A stretch of DNA of 64,000 nt from Comamonadaceae bacterium (GCA_947447355.1 CANFJF010000009.1:1-64000), one strand, 5' to 3'. Counted from the first letter of the stretch, positions 51,614-60,978 are shown. Numbers and translations: made by a program. Notes: generated by a model not told the origin, from the letters alone.

Positions 51614-54001
51614 ATGAGTCATTCAGCAGAAAATAGCGTCGGCGTTCGCGTCATTGAATGTGCAGGCAGCAGCATTGCCGCCGCGTATGCGGGTTGGTCG
51701 ATGGCAAGAATGGGCGCGCTAGTCACGCGACTGGCGTCCTCAACGCCAGCCAGCGACACAGCACCTGCGGACGCGACAGATCCCATTGGCATGGCGCTGG
51801 AAGTCTTGCGTGAAGGCAAGTCCAGCGCAGCACGCCCAAACGATGCGGTATCGATCGACAAGCTTCTGGCCGATGTCGACATCCTGATCGCCGACAACCG
51901 CGAGGCGCTTGAAGCTTGGGCCGGTCCTCTGGATCAATTAACGCAGCGACTTCCCCGTTTGGTCATCGGTATCGCCAGCGTCTTTGGCCTTGACGGTCCC
52001 TATGCCGGTTATGCCGGCACAAGCCTTGACGCCCAAGCGATCAGCGGCGTGGCTTGGTCGCTGGGTGAGGCCTCGCGAGAACCGCTGACTTTTCCGCCGG
52101 GCGTCATCGAACACCAAGCCGGAGCGATGCTGGCCGCTGGTTGCTTGCTTGGCCTGACGGTGCGCGAGAATTCGGGCCGAGGTCGGGTTGTCGACATCTC
52201 GCTGGCCGAGATCATGGCGACCTACGTTGCCGGCAATTGCCGCCTCTACATTCACCACAACTTGCAGTGGCATCGCAGTGGTCGCCGAGCCTCGGGTTCC
52301 GGTGGTGCGTACCCCTACGTCATCCTGCCTTGCAAGGACGGGCAGGTCTGCATTTGCGGCCGGACACGCGAAGAGTGGATGCGTTTTGTACAGGCGATGG
52401 GCAGTCCGGCTTGGGCGGCTGAACCGCGCTATCAAGAACTTCGAGCCATGGGGACGCAATACCCGGACGAAGTGGACGCGCTGGTGATGCCGTGGCTCGC
52501 CGAAAAAACCATGGCGGAACTGGAAGCTATTGCGCTCAAGAACAACCTGATCGTCTCGCCGCTGCGAAGCTTCGACGAGGTGTTGAACACGCGCCATTTC
52601 AAAGACCGCGGCTTCCTGCGTGAAAGCCATGTCGCAGATCAACCTGTGCTGGTTCCCTCAATGCCATTCAAGGCACTTGAATCGCGCACTGGGAAAGCGC
52701 CAGATAAAGCATCTGTTTTGCTGTCGTGCAGAACGACTCCGATTGGCGATGCCTCAACACCAGCAACAAACATTGCAAAGCCACTGGCGGGCATGCGCGT
52801 TCTCGATTTCGGCTGGGTCTGGTCGGCGCCTTGGGTCGGCACCATTCTTGGTGAACTGGGCGCGCAGGTCATCAAGGTGGAGCACGCACTGCGGCCAGAC
52901 AACCTGCGCCTTTCGGGTCGTGTTTTTCGGGACGGCCAGCAAGTGCCGGGGCCGTCGAAAGAAATGTCGCCGATGTTTCACCAGATCAACCACGGCAAGC
53001 TGGGCATCACGCTCAATGCGAAGGAACCGCGCGCTGTAGAGCTACTCAAACAACTCGCCGCCACCAGCGATCTGGTGGTTGAAAACATGTCGCCAGGCTC
53101 GATGGAGCGCGTGCATCTGGGTTACGACGTTTTGCGCGCCGTCAACCCGAAGCTGGTGATGTTGGCCATGTCGGCCGCAGGCCAGTTCGGCGAATTGGCC
53201 ACTATGCGGGCTTATGCGCCGACCATGTCGGGTTTTGTCGGCCTCGAAAGTTTGATCGGCTATCCCGGGGAGCCCGCCATTGGCGCGCTGAATTTTGGCT
53301 TCGGCGACCCGAACGCATCGACGCACGGACTGATGGCCGTCATGGCCGCACTTTGGCGAGCGCGCGCCACCGGGCTTGGTTGTTATATCGACCTCTCGCA
53401 AATCGAATCCTTGCTGGGCACCTTGCGTCCTTATTTACTGGACACGCAAGTCAACCACCGTCAGACCCCCGTCATGGGCAATCGGCATCCCGGCATGGCA
53501 CCGCACGGCATCTACCCTGCGGCAGGAACTGACCAATGGTTGACGCTGGCGGTGACGACCGACGCGCAGTGGCAGGCTTTGACCGCCCATGCCGTCGGGC
53601 AGGTTTGGACTGTAGATGTGCGTTTTAAATCTAATGCAGGTCGACTTGCCCATGTAGCCGAGCTGGATGCCGTCATTGCCGTATGGACGAGGAGTAAGCC
53701 ACGCGATGTGTTGGTCGCCCAATTGCGCGCAGATGGCATCGCCTCGTCGCCCGTCTTGTCGGTTCAAGAGCTATGGGCTGATCCTCATTTCACCGCACGT
53801 CACATCAAGAGCAAGGTCGAGATTCCGGTCTATGGCCAAGAGCAACTGTTCCGGGCACCTTGGAAATTCTCTGATTTCGAACCCCGCATCGACAACCCCG
53901 GCCCTTTGACCGGGCAGCACAACGACTATGTTTTCGGTGAACTTCTGGGCCTTGACGCCGATGAGATCGCACGACTCAAAGAAAGCGGCGTGATTGCTTG
54001 A
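51614..54001 (+). CDS. Tandem-fused family III CoA-transferase (two CaiB/BaiF domains)
   Basis: A 795-residue protein made of two CoA-transferase units joined near residue 385. The first unit is diverged: at the catalytic position it has Glu (about 166) in GVIEHQAGAMLAAGCLLGL. The second unit is canonical, starting MRVLDFGWVWSAPWVGTILG with ELGAQVIKVEHALRP, and keeps the Asp at about 565 in FGFGDPNASTHGLMAVMAAL. Family III enzymes are interlocked dimers, so a fusion with one active and one altered site could act as a built-in heterodimer. It lies between Bug receptor 6 and the double hot-dog dehydratase. Confidence 0.87.
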   Translation: MSHSAENSVGVRVIECAGSSIAAAYAGWSMARMGALVTRLASSTPASDTAPADATDPIGMALEVLREGKSSAARPNDAVSIDKLLADVDILIADNREALEAWAGPLDQLTQRLPRLVIGIASVFGLDGPYAGYAGTSLDAQAISGVAWSLGEASREPLTFPPGVIEHQAGAMLAAGCLLGLTVRENSGRGRVVDISLAEIMATYVAGNCRLYIHHNLQWHRSGRRASGSGGAYPYVILPCKDGQVCICGRTREEWMRFVQAMGSPAWAAEPRYQELRAMGTQYPDEVDALVMPWLAEKTMAELEAIALKNNLIVSPLRSFDEVLNTRHFKDRGFLRESHVADQPVLVPSMPFKALESRTGKAPDKASVLLSCRTTPIGDASTPATNIAKPLAGMRVLDFGWVWSAPWVGTILGELGAQVIKVEHALRPDNLRLSGRVFRDGQQVPGPSKEMSPMFHQINHGKLGITLNAKEPRAVELLKQLAATSDLVVENMSPGSMERVHLGYDVLRAVNPKLVMLAMSAAGQFGELATMRAYAPTMSGFVGLESLIGYPGEPAIGALNFGFGDPNASTHGLMAVMAALWRARATGLGCYIDLSQIESLLGTLRPYLLDTQVNHRQTPVMGNRHPGMAPHGIYPAAGTDQWLTLAVTTDAQWQALTAHAVGQVWTVDVRFKSNAGRLAHVAELDAVIAVWTRSKPRDVLVAQLRADGIASSPVLSVQELWADPHFTARHIKSKVEIPVYGQEQLFRAPWKFSDFEPRIDNPGPLTGQHNDYVFGELLGLDADEIARLKESGVIA

Positions 54002-54017
54002 GCATCGCCAAAAAAGA

Positions 54018-55205
54018 ATGACCCCCATGAATGACACCGGCAACGGCTCCACGCGCTCATCAACGGAGACTCTTGCATCCCAGACTCCCGCCTTATGGGA
54101 AGGTGCACTTGAAGAAGCCCGAAGCTTGATTGGCGTTGACCTGCGCCGTACCGGGCAGACCTGGCACACGGAAGCATCGCCTGACGCCGTGCGTCATTTC
54201 AGTTGGGGCATTGGTGACGAGAATCCACTTTTTTGCGATCCATCTTATGGCGCATCGAGCCGATGGAAGTCCGGCATCGCCCCTGGATGTTTTCTCTACG
54301 CCATAGACACAACCGTGGTGGCACCCAAACTTCGCGGCATACAGTGGATGTATGGCGGCACCGACTGGGAGTGGTTCAAACCGATTCGTCACCGCGATAG
54401 TTTCACGGTTCAGGCGCGGCTCCTTGACGCGGTCGAAAAGCAAGGCGGGAAGGCCAAAAGTTTCATCATTCAGACCGGCGAAGTGCTCTACACCAACCAG
54501 CACGGCGAACTGGTTTGCCGCGCCATAGGCCACACAGCACGCACGCCACGCGCGAGCGCAAAAGGCGGCCTCAAATACGAACCGCGCGAAACCCACAGGT
54601 ACACCCCGGAAGAGCTTGAGCACATTGCACACGGCATTGAAACGGAAGAACTACGCGGCGTATCGCCGCGTGTCTGGGAAGACGTCGTAGTCGGCACGTC
54701 GGTGCAACCGATGCTGAAGGGCCCTCTCAACATTACCGACATGATTTGCTGGTACTCCGGCGGCGGGCACAGTTATCAGGCACACCGCCGCGCCACCCTG
54801 CACCGTCTGCGCCACCCGGCTGATGCATATGTCGACCCCAAAACTGGCGCCCAAGACAATCCGGCGCGAGGCCATGCAGAACAGAAAATGGCACGCGATG
54901 TCGGCATGCCAGGTGGCTACGATGTCGGTCCGCAACGCATTTCTTGGATGGGCCAACTTATGACCAACTGGATGGGTGACGACGGTTTCCTGCGCAAGTT
55001 AAGCGTGTCTGTGCGCAGGCCCAATATCTTTGGCGACGTCTCATGGTGCAAGGCCAACATTGTCGACAAACGCATGGAAGATGGCGCTTGCTTGGTGGAC
55101 CTTGAGTTGCACGTCGAGAATCAGCTTGGCGAGATCACTGCCAAGGGCACGGCTGTCGTTGAGTTGCCGTCCCGAGTAGCGGCTGTGACTGTATTGCGAG
55201 GCTAA
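54018..55205 (+). CDS. Double hot-dog acyl dehydratase (FAS1-like/MaoC fusion)
   Basis: A 395-residue protein; ATG 54018 or 54027 are the likely starts. The N-terminal half (HFSWGIGDENPLFCDPSYGA, followed by a strand and GEVLYTNQHGELVC) is a FAS1-like dehydratase hot-dog domain. The C-terminal half (about 210-395) contains PLNITDMICWYSGGGHSYQA and a second hot-dog with ENQLGEITAKGTAVVELP. The family probably hydrates or dehydrates acyl-CoA. The usual MaoC His-Asp pair is not obvious in the second half. It starts 17 bases after the fused CoA-transferase, and its 3' end overlaps the convergent DUF1840 gene. Confidence 0.78.
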   Translation: MTPMNDTGNGSTRSSTETLASQTPALWEGALEEARSLIGVDLRRTGQTWHTEASPDAVRHFSWGIGDENPLFCDPSYGASSRWKSGIAPGCFLYAIDTTVVAPKLRGIQWMYGGTDWEWFKPIRHRDSFTVQARLLDAVEKQGGKAKSFIIQTGEVLYTNQHGELVCRAIGHTARTPRASAKGGLKYEPRETHRYTPEELEHIAHGIETEELRGVSPRVWEDVVVGTSVQPMLKGPLNITDMICWYSGGGHSYQAHRRATLHRLRHPADAYVDPKTGAQDNPARGHAEQKMARDVGMPGGYDVGPQRISWMGQLMTNWMGDDGFLRKLSVSVRRPNIFGDVSWCKANIVDKRMEDGACLVDLELHVENQLGEITAKGTAVVELPSRVAAVTVLRG

Positions 55206-55519
55206 ACGCCCCAGACCACATCGCTGCCGTCCCGGCTGCAGCGTTTGAGCATGTCGATAAAAGGCAGCGCTCGCTGACGCAAACCGAGCAGCTTGTCGCC
55301 CTCTTCTTCAACTCCCTCATGATTAGCTGCGGCAGCTTGGCGTTCTATTTGCTCCTGCGCAATCGCGGCTTCCAAACTGGCAATCGCAGCGGGCATGTGT
55401 GCCGCCAGCAGGATGCCTTTGGGTTCCGGTGCTTTACCGATGATCTCCAACACACGCCGGCCATTCGGCTCCAGCATGATCAGGTCACCAGTCGTTTTCG
55501 ATTTGAATTTATAGAGCAT
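55202..55519 (-). CDS. DUF1840 family protein
   Basis: A 105-residue soluble protein of DUF1840, a small family found in beta- and gammaproteobacteria. The start MLYKFKSKTTGDLIMLEPNG and RRVLEIIGKAPEPKGILLAA are highly characteristic. The C-terminal half is a charged helix (EEEGDKLLGLRQRALPFIDM). Its function is unknown. It is convergent with, and overlaps by four bases, the dehydratase gene, and so is not part of the catabolic operon. Confidence 0.85.
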   Translation of the reverse strand: MLYKFKSKTTGDLIMLEPNGRRVLEIIGKAPEPKGILLAAHMPAAIASLEAAIAQEQIERQAAAANHEGVEEEGDKLLGLRQRALPFIDMLKRCSRDGSDVVWGV

Positions 55520-55625
55520 GTGAATGTTTTACCTAGTTTGGATGGATGATCGTTTTACGCACATCGTAATGGGGCATTCACGCATTGGGCAGCAGCCATA
55601 CGCTAATGCAGGAAAATAACGGCTT

Positions 55626-56375
55626 ATGTTCACTATTCCCTCAGTTCAAAAGCCTGCCGCTCAGGGGCTCAGCCAGGATGGTTTGAGTTTGCTTCAACCC
55701 AACGAGTTACTGAGCACACTGGCGCTCGATGCGGCCGACTGGAAACAGCGATGGCCGGCGCTGGCAGACTCTTGGCATCGCCTGCCGCCTGACCTTCATC
55801 TGCGCGATGGCGGTCACTACCGCAAACGCCGTCATGCCTGCTTTGTGCAAAGCATCACCGCTCAAACTTTTCAGCCTGTGCCGCACCGAGCACACTGGCA
55901 GCCGGTCGATTACAACGCCTTGCATGGTGGCTTCGAACGCTGGTTCGATCCGATTGAGCCCCACATCACGCATGACACTTTGTGGATCAATCTCTTGACC
56001 GCCCTGGGTCAACTGTTCGGCCAAGTGAAGCCCGTCAGCGAGTGGTTCATTGAGGCGCATCAATTTCGCATAGACACCGCTGGCGGCGTTGGCCGCCCCA
56101 CCCCGGAAGGTGCACACCGTGACGGGGTGGATTTTGTCGTGGTGATCTTGGTGGGGCGCAGCGGCGTCAAAGGTGGTGAAACGCGGGTTTTTGATGCACA
56201 TGGCCCGCACGGCTTGCGTTTTGTCATGGAACAACCACTGACCGCGTTGTTGCTGGACGATGAGCGTGTGATTCATGAAACAACGCCCATCTTGCCGGCG
56301 GATACCTCAGGCAGTGGTTTCCGAGACACGCTGGTATTGACTTACCGTGCTGGCGGATTTCAGGCGCCGTTGTGA
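55626..56375 (+). CDS. 2-oxoglutarate/Fe(II) dioxygenase family protein (PF10014-like)
   Basis: A 249-residue soluble protein of the 2OG-Fe dioxygenase family that includes bacterial amino-acid hydroxylases. The metal motif His-x-Asp is in EGAHRDGVDFVVVILVG, the distal His probably in ERVIHETTPILP, and the 2OG-binding Arg in SGFRDTLVLTYRA. The substrate is unknown; free amino acids are typical of the family. It stands alone between DUF1840 and a convergent Crp/Fnr gene. Confidence 0.84.
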   Translation: MFTIPSVQKPAAQGLSQDGLSLLQPNELLSTLALDAADWKQRWPALADSWHRLPPDLHLRDGGHYRKRRHACFVQSITAQTFQPVPHRAHWQPVDYNALHGGFERWFDPIEPHITHDTLWINLLTALGQLFGQVKPVSEWFIEAHQFRIDTAGGVGRPTPEGAHRDGVDFVVVILVGRSGVKGGETRVFDAHGPHGLRFVMEQPLTALLLDDERVIHETTPILPADTSGSGFRDTLVLTYRAGGFQAPL

Positions 56376-56395
56376 ACTCGCGGCGTTGCCTCGCG

Positions 56396-57289
56396 TCACC
56401 AAGCTTCTGACAACGCGCGGTTTGTAGACTGCGTTCGCAGGGACAGCAAGCGGCTGTTCATCAAATTGGGGAACCCATAGGGTCCAAGTTCTTCTTGAGC
56501 ACTGTCCATGTCGTCGAGCAGCTCCAATAGGCTCGTACGACTGCGAACGCATTGGCTTTCACGCTGCTTGCGGGCAAAAATTCGCCACGTTTCCGCTGAT
56601 TGAAGCTCAATGCCACCGTAGCGTACTTTGAGCCAACCTGCTCGAGCCAAGTGCTGAAGGTACTCTGAAAACAAGGTTCGCGAGACGCCACACAGTGCCG
56701 CGATTTGGCTCTGTGTGATGGGAATATCCACCACTTCTTTTTGCATACTTCTCGTAGTTGATGACAAGCGGCAGTCCCATGCCTCGGCATATTGCGCCAA
56801 TCCCATGACGACCCGCAGTGGAGAGTTTCCGAGTCGCATCAACAACAACATCTCTGACTGCCGCTGTGCCCGCCATGCCAAGAGCGTGGCGATATAACGT
56901 ACAAAATCAGGTTCTTCCAAAACTGCTGAGTCAAAGTATTTTTTGCTCATCCCAATCACCTCTACGGCGGTCAGGCAGGTGTACTCAAATTGCGTAGGCT
57001 GTTTGTTGAGCAACGGTTGTTCGCCAAACCAAGTCATCGGGCCATAAATATGAACCGGTAGAGGCTTGCCCCCGGCTATCGGAATACTTGCAGCGACATA
57101 ACCGGTCATGACACAGTTCCAAGACTGCACGCTATGCCCCTTATTCCAGATCGCTTCGCCTGTATCGAATGATGTCAAGGTCAGGTGCGGAATGACGCTG
57201 AGTATTCGTGTTTTGCTGAACTGGATCTTTTGCAGTAAGCGATGCGCATAAGTAGACAAATCTTGACCCTCTGATTTAAAAATATTCAT
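56396..57289 (-). CDS. Crp/Fnr-family regulator with C-terminal extension
   Basis: A 297-residue regulator, about 60 residues longer than usual. The sensor barrel covers LTSFDTGEAIWNKGHSVQSW to IYGPMTWFGEQPLLNKQPTQ. The helix-turn-helix is PITQSQIAALCGVSRTLFSE followed by YLQHLARAGWLKVRYGGIEL. No FNR-type Cys cluster is seen. The C-terminal tail (QCVRSRTSLLELLDDMDSAQ onward) is polar and helical, of unknown role. It diverges from Bug receptor 7, so it may control that gene and the reductase and dehydrogenase behind it. Confidence 0.82.
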   Translation of the reverse strand: MNIFKSEGQDLSTYAHRLLQKIQFSKTRILSVIPHLTLTSFDTGEAIWNKGHSVQSWNCVMTGYVAASIPIAGGKPLPVHIYGPMTWFGEQPLLNKQPTQFEYTCLTAVEVIGMSKKYFDSAVLEEPDFVRYIATLLAWRAQRQSEMLLLMRLGNSPLRVVMGLAQYAEAWDCRLSSTTRSMQKEVVDIPITQSQIAALCGVSRTLFSEYLQHLARAGWLKVRYGGIELQSAETWRIFARKQRESQCVRSRTSLLELLDDMDSAQEELGPYGFPNLMNSRLLSLRTQSTNRALSEAW

Positions 57290-57348
57290 TTCTCGATTAA
57301 TAGTTATAAATTATTACACCTTAACTTTCACTTTAGTCAATTGCCCAG

Positions 57349-57362
57349 TTCAATTTAATGAA
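57349..57362. promoter_or_regulatory. Candidate Crp/Fnr-like half-palindrome
   Basis: TTCAATTTAATGAA has TTCA/TGAA arms and FNR-like length (14 bases) but not the TTGAT half-site. It lies in the 214-base divergent interval between the Crp/Fnr gene and Bug receptor 7. Its base composition alone could produce such a word. Confidence 0.25.
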
Positions 57363-57503
57363 TTGCTGCCGTTTTTCCGTATACATGCCGGTTGACGCAT
57401 AACAGCTGTTCTGCTTTTAGAGTCACGCTGGTGTCGCGGACTTTTACACTTTCCATGTATGCCAGCGCACTGCAACGGTAACTGAGACTTTTAAGAATTG
57501 ACG

Positions 57504-58502
57504 ATGCTCAAAAATCCCTTCTTCAAATTCATCTTCAATCCCATCAGCGTCTTCACTTATTTTGGGCTGGCAGCGCTTGCGACCGGTGCCCTGCCGGCGA
57601 ACGCACAAACCTATCCAACTCGGCCGATCACGCTCATTGTTGGCTATGCGCCGGGTGGACCGGTTGACACGGCGGCACGCATTATTCAGGGGCCACTTCA
57701 ATCTCGCCTCGGGCAAACGGTGGTGATCGAGAACCGCGGGGGGGCTTCCGGCTTGTTGGCGGGTACCGCGGTTGCCCGAGCCACGCCTGATGGCTACACC
57801 CTTTTTTTCGCGGCCAGTGCAACGCAGACCATGGCCCCTCATGTCCAAAAAAGCATGCCCTACGACCCCCTGAAGGACTACACGCCCGTCGGTCTCGTGG
57901 TCAATGCGCCCAACGTTTTACTGATCAACAAGGATGTCCCGGTCAAGAACATGACCGAACTCATTGCTTATGCCAAAGCGAATCCCAACAAGGTCTCGTT
58001 TGGATCCGCCGGTCCAGGCGCAGGCAATCATCTCGCTGGTGAACTGCTCAAAAAAGTGACCGGCGCCCAGATGCTGCACGTGCCTTACAAAGGCAACGCA
58101 CCTGCGATGACCGACCTCATGGCGGGGACGATCACCTTCATGTTCGATGCAGTGAGCACCGGCGCGAGCAGCGTCGCCAGCAAGCGAGTCATTCCGCTGG
58201 CCATCACTGCAGCCAAACGTCATTCGCTATTACCCCATGTGCCGACGATGGCAGAGGCAGGCATCGCGAACTTGATTGTCGAAAGCTTCTATGCCATTGA
58301 GGGCCCGCCGAGCATGCCGGCTGCGATTGTTCAGCGCTTGAACGCCGCATTGCGCGACGTCTTGGCGGATCCTGCTGTTGTTCGCAAACTAATCGACGCA
58401 GGTTATGACGTCATGCCGTCTTCGCCTGAAGAACTCGCGGCCAAGGTGAAATCTGACTATGAGCTTTGGGGCCGCGTCGCCCAAGGGCTGACTTTCGACT
58501 GA
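57504..58502 (+). CDS. Bug-family (TctC-like) periplasmic receptor 7
   Basis: A 332-residue exported receptor. ATG 57504 is used rather than a TTG two codons earlier. The signal peptide is long (MLKNPFFKFIFNPISVFTYF through LPANAQ). Ligand motifs are ITLIVGYAPGGPVDTAARII and [20 protein letters not shown]. It starts an operon with an aldo/keto reductase and an aldehyde dehydrogenase, which suggests an aldehyde or sugar-like acid ligand. Confidence 0.87.
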   Translation: MLKNPFFKFIFNPISVFTYFGLAALATGALPANAQTYPTRPITLIVGYAPGGPVDTAARIIQGPLQSRLGQTVVIENRGGASGLLAGTAVARATPDGYTLFFAASATQTMAPHVQKSMPYDPLKDYTPVGLVVNAPNVLLINKDVPVKNMTELIAYAKANPNKVSFGSAGPGAGNHLAGELLKKVTGAQMLHVPYKGNAPAMTDLMAGTITFMFDAVSTGASSVASKRVIPLAITAAKRHSLLPHVPTMAEAGIANLIVESFYAIEGPPSMPAAIVQRLNAALRDVLADPAVVRKLIDAGYDVMPSSPEELAAKVKSDYELWGRVAQGLTFD

Positions 58503-58535
58503 GAAGCGGCCAAACATTCAGGCACAGGTAGATTC

Positions 58536-59504
58536 ATGCAGTACAAAACAATCGGTCGAACTGGCGTTCGCGTGTCCACTCTGTGTTTGGGCACCATGTC
58601 CTTTGGGAATTGGTCCGACGTCGCCAATTCAAAAGCCCTTTTTGCGCACAGTCGCGAGGCGGGTATCAACTTTTTTGACTGCGCCAATTCGTATGCGGGC
58701 GGTCAGGCTGAATCTGTTTTGGGTCAATGCATTGCAGAGCAAAAATGCCGCGACGACATTGTGCTGATCTCTAAGGTCTGTCGCCCGATGAGCCCCGATG
58801 TGAATGGCCGTGGGTTGTCCCGCCTGCACATAATGCGCGAAGTGGAGAACAGCCTGCGCCGCCTTCAAACCGATCACATAGATTTTTATTTTGCACACCA
58901 CTACGACCCATGCACACCGGTCGAAGAAACACTTCGCGCTTTCGACGACCTTCAGCGTCAAGGCAAGATCCGTTACCCCGGCGTAAGCAACTGGTCTGCG
59001 TGGCGTATCGCCAAGGCGCTCGGTATTTCAGAGAAAGAATCGATGGCGCGTTTTGAGCTTGTGCAGCCCATGTACAACCTTGTCAAGCGTCAGGCAGAAC
59101 TCGAACTGTTCCCACTGGCCGAAGCCGAGCAACTGGGTGTGATCGTTTACAGCCCACTTGGCAGTGGCTTGCTCACCGGCTTGTATGGTGTCAATCGGAG
59201 TCCGGAAAAGGGACGTTTGCTAGAGGCACGTTATGCTGAGCGGTATTCGGATGCGGCCAATTTCGACACTGCAGATCGGTTCACGCAGTTCGCCAACGAA
59301 CAGAAAGTGGCCCCTTCTACGCTCGCCGTAGCTTGGGCGATGTCCCATCCCGCTGTGACAGCCCCGATCATTGGGCCCGATAACCTTTCGCAACTAGAGG
59401 CTTATCTCGCCGCCGCCGCGATGGCTATGGACGCTTCGCTGCGCCAGCAAATTACTTCACTTTCGATGTCATACGACTACGGCATTGAGCGCACTGTCGA
59501 CTGA
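58536..59504 (+). CDS. Aldo/keto reductase
   Basis: A 322-residue NADPH-dependent oxidoreductase. The start MQYKTIGRTGVRVSTLCLGT is typical. The catalytic set is visible: Asp and Tyr in FFDCANSYAGGQAESVLG, Lys in DIVLISKVC and His in DFYFAHHYDPCTP. The cofactor-binding end is ITAPIIGPDNL-like (VTAPIIGPDNLSQLE). It probably converts a carbonyl to an alcohol or the reverse on the compound taken up by receptor 7. The aldehyde dehydrogenase ATG lies 14 bases after its stop. Confidence 0.88.
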   Translation: MQYKTIGRTGVRVSTLCLGTMSFGNWSDVANSKALFAHSREAGINFFDCANSYAGGQAESVLGQCIAEQKCRDDIVLISKVCRPMSPDVNGRGLSRLHIMREVENSLRRLQTDHIDFYFAHHYDPCTPVEETLRAFDDLQRQGKIRYPGVSNWSAWRIAKALGISEKESMARFELVQPMYNLVKRQAELELFPLAEAEQLGVIVYSPLGSGLLTGLYGVNRSPEKGRLLEARYAERYSDAANFDTADRFTQFANEQKVAPSTLAVAWAMSHPAVTAPIIGPDNLSQLEAYLAAAAMAMDASLRQQITSLSMSYDYGIERTVD

Positions 59505-59517
59505 AAGATACGAAAGA

Positions 59518-60978
59518 ATGAACTCAAAAAACGCTCAAATGATCAAAACCGAACTGCTCATTGACAACAACGACGTTGCAACGAGCGAGTACCTAGAGGT
59601 CAACGACCCGGGAAACTTTGAGGAACGCGTCGGTCTGTTGGCACAAGCCACGAAGTCCCAAGTTGATCAGGCGGTGACATCGGCGCATGAAGCATTCAAG
59701 TCTTGGAGCCGCACAGATCTGCAAACACGATCAGAATTGCTGCTGCAGGCTGCGGGTATTTTGGAAGCTGAAGCGCCCCATGTGATCGAACTGATGGCGC
59801 GCGAATCCGGCATGTTGTTGACTATCAACAAAGCTGAAATCGGCATGGCGGCCAATATCGTTCGGGACAACGTAGAACTGGCCGCGGAGTTCTTGAAGCC
59901 GAAACAGATTGAAGACGCAGCCAGCTGGGTGAGTATCGAGAAACGTCCTATTGGTGTGATAGCGGGCATTGTTTCGTGGAATGCGCCGGTTATTTTGACC
60001 ATGCGAAAACTCGCACCGGCCTTGGTTTGCGGAAACACCATCGTGATCAAGCCTTCGCCGTTTGCCGCCATGGGAATCTCCCTGCTGCTTAAGAAGATGG
60101 CTGCTATTTTCCCGCCCGGCGTGATCAATGTTGTGCATGGAGGCGCTGAAGTCGGTGATGCATTGACCCGCCACCCACTCATTCGAAAAATCTCGTTCAC
60201 TGGCGGAGCGAAGGTCGCGGAAGCGATCATGAAGAGCGCTGCCAATTCCATCAAGGACGTTCAATTCGAACTTGGCGGAAATGACCCCGCGATTATTCTT
60301 GACGATGCAGACATCGAGGACCTGATGCCTAAGCTAGTCGGCGGGGTTTTCCGTCGCTCTGGTCAATTTTGTTTTGCAGTCAAACGGATTTATGTGCCGG
60401 AACTAATTTATGACCGATTTTTTACGCGCTTGATTGAAGAAGTCGCTAAATTTAAGGTGGGCCATCCATTAGCGACGGGTGTCACTTTCGGCCCCATGAA
60501 CAACCGCCATCAATATCAGTTCATCAAAGACATGATCGACCGAACTCGAAAATCAGGCGCTGAAGTGATTGAGCTAGGTGAAAAACTGGATCCTTCGACA
60601 TGGGACGGTGGCTACTACTTGCTCCCTGCCGTGGTCAAACACGCGAGCCCAGATCTTGAAGTTGTTCTGACAGAACAGTTCGGCCCTGTCATTCCGGTTG
60701 TTTCGTATCGCACTGAGACAGACGTGATCCGCATGGCCAACCAGACTGAATTGGGATTAGGTTCCAGCGTCTGGTCAAGTGACTTCGATCGTGCATTGGC
60801 TGTTGCACGTCAGCTCGAAGCAGGAATGACGTTTATCAATCAGGCAGGAACATCGCGACTAGGCCAAAAGAACATTCCATTTGGTGGCGTCAAGCAAAGC
60901 GGCATAGGGCGCGAAAGTTCAGAGATAGGTCTAGGCGAATACGTCGAGTACCACGGCATCAACTATCACAAGATTTAA
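59518..60978 (+). CDS. Aldehyde dehydrogenase (NAD(P)-dependent)
   Basis: A 486-residue enzyme; ATG 59518 follows the reductase, and ATG 59539 is an alternative. Motifs: GIVSWNAPVILTMRKLAPAL for cofactor binding, the general base Glu in FELGGNDPAIILDDADIEDL and the catalytic Cys in RSGQFCFAVKR. The C-terminal PFGGVKQSGIGRESSEIGLG is standard. It oxidises an aldehyde to an acid, so with the reductase it may turn an alcohol or aldehyde into a carboxylate. It ends before a strong terminator. Confidence 0.9.
   Translation: MNSKNAQMIKTELLIDNNDVATSEYLEVNDPGNFEERVGLLAQATKSQVDQAVTSAHEAFKSWSRTDLQTRSELLLQAAGILEAEAPHVIELMARESGMLLTINKAEIGMAANIVRDNVELAAEFLKPKQIEDAASWVSIEKRPIGVIAGIVSWNAPVILTMRKLAPALVCGNTIVIKPSPFAAMGISLLLKKMAAIFPPGVINVVHGGAEVGDALTRHPLIRKISFTGGAKVAEAIMKSAANSIKDVQFELGGNDPAIILDDADIEDLMPKLVGGVFRRSGQFCFAVKRIYVPELIYDRFFTRLIEEVAKFKVGHPLATGVTFGPMNNRHQYQFIKDMIDRTRKSGAEVIELGEKLDPSTWDGGYYLLPAVVKHASPDLEVVLTEQFGPVIPVVSYRTETDVIRMANQTELGLGSSVWSSDFDRALAVARQLEAGMTFINQAGTSRLGQKNIPFGGVKQSGIGRESSEIGLGEYVEYHGINYHKI

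Noticed and set aside
38766-55205. A complete itaconate or mesaconate pathway
   Set aside because: A hydratase of that type and CoA-transferases are present, but no citramalyl-CoA lyase (CitE-like) gene occurs in the window.
26023-60978. The catabolic region as a recently acquired mobile island
   Set aside because: No integrase, transposase, flanking direct repeat or att-like site was seen. The nearby tRNA-fMet is intact, but no second copy of its 3' end was noticed.
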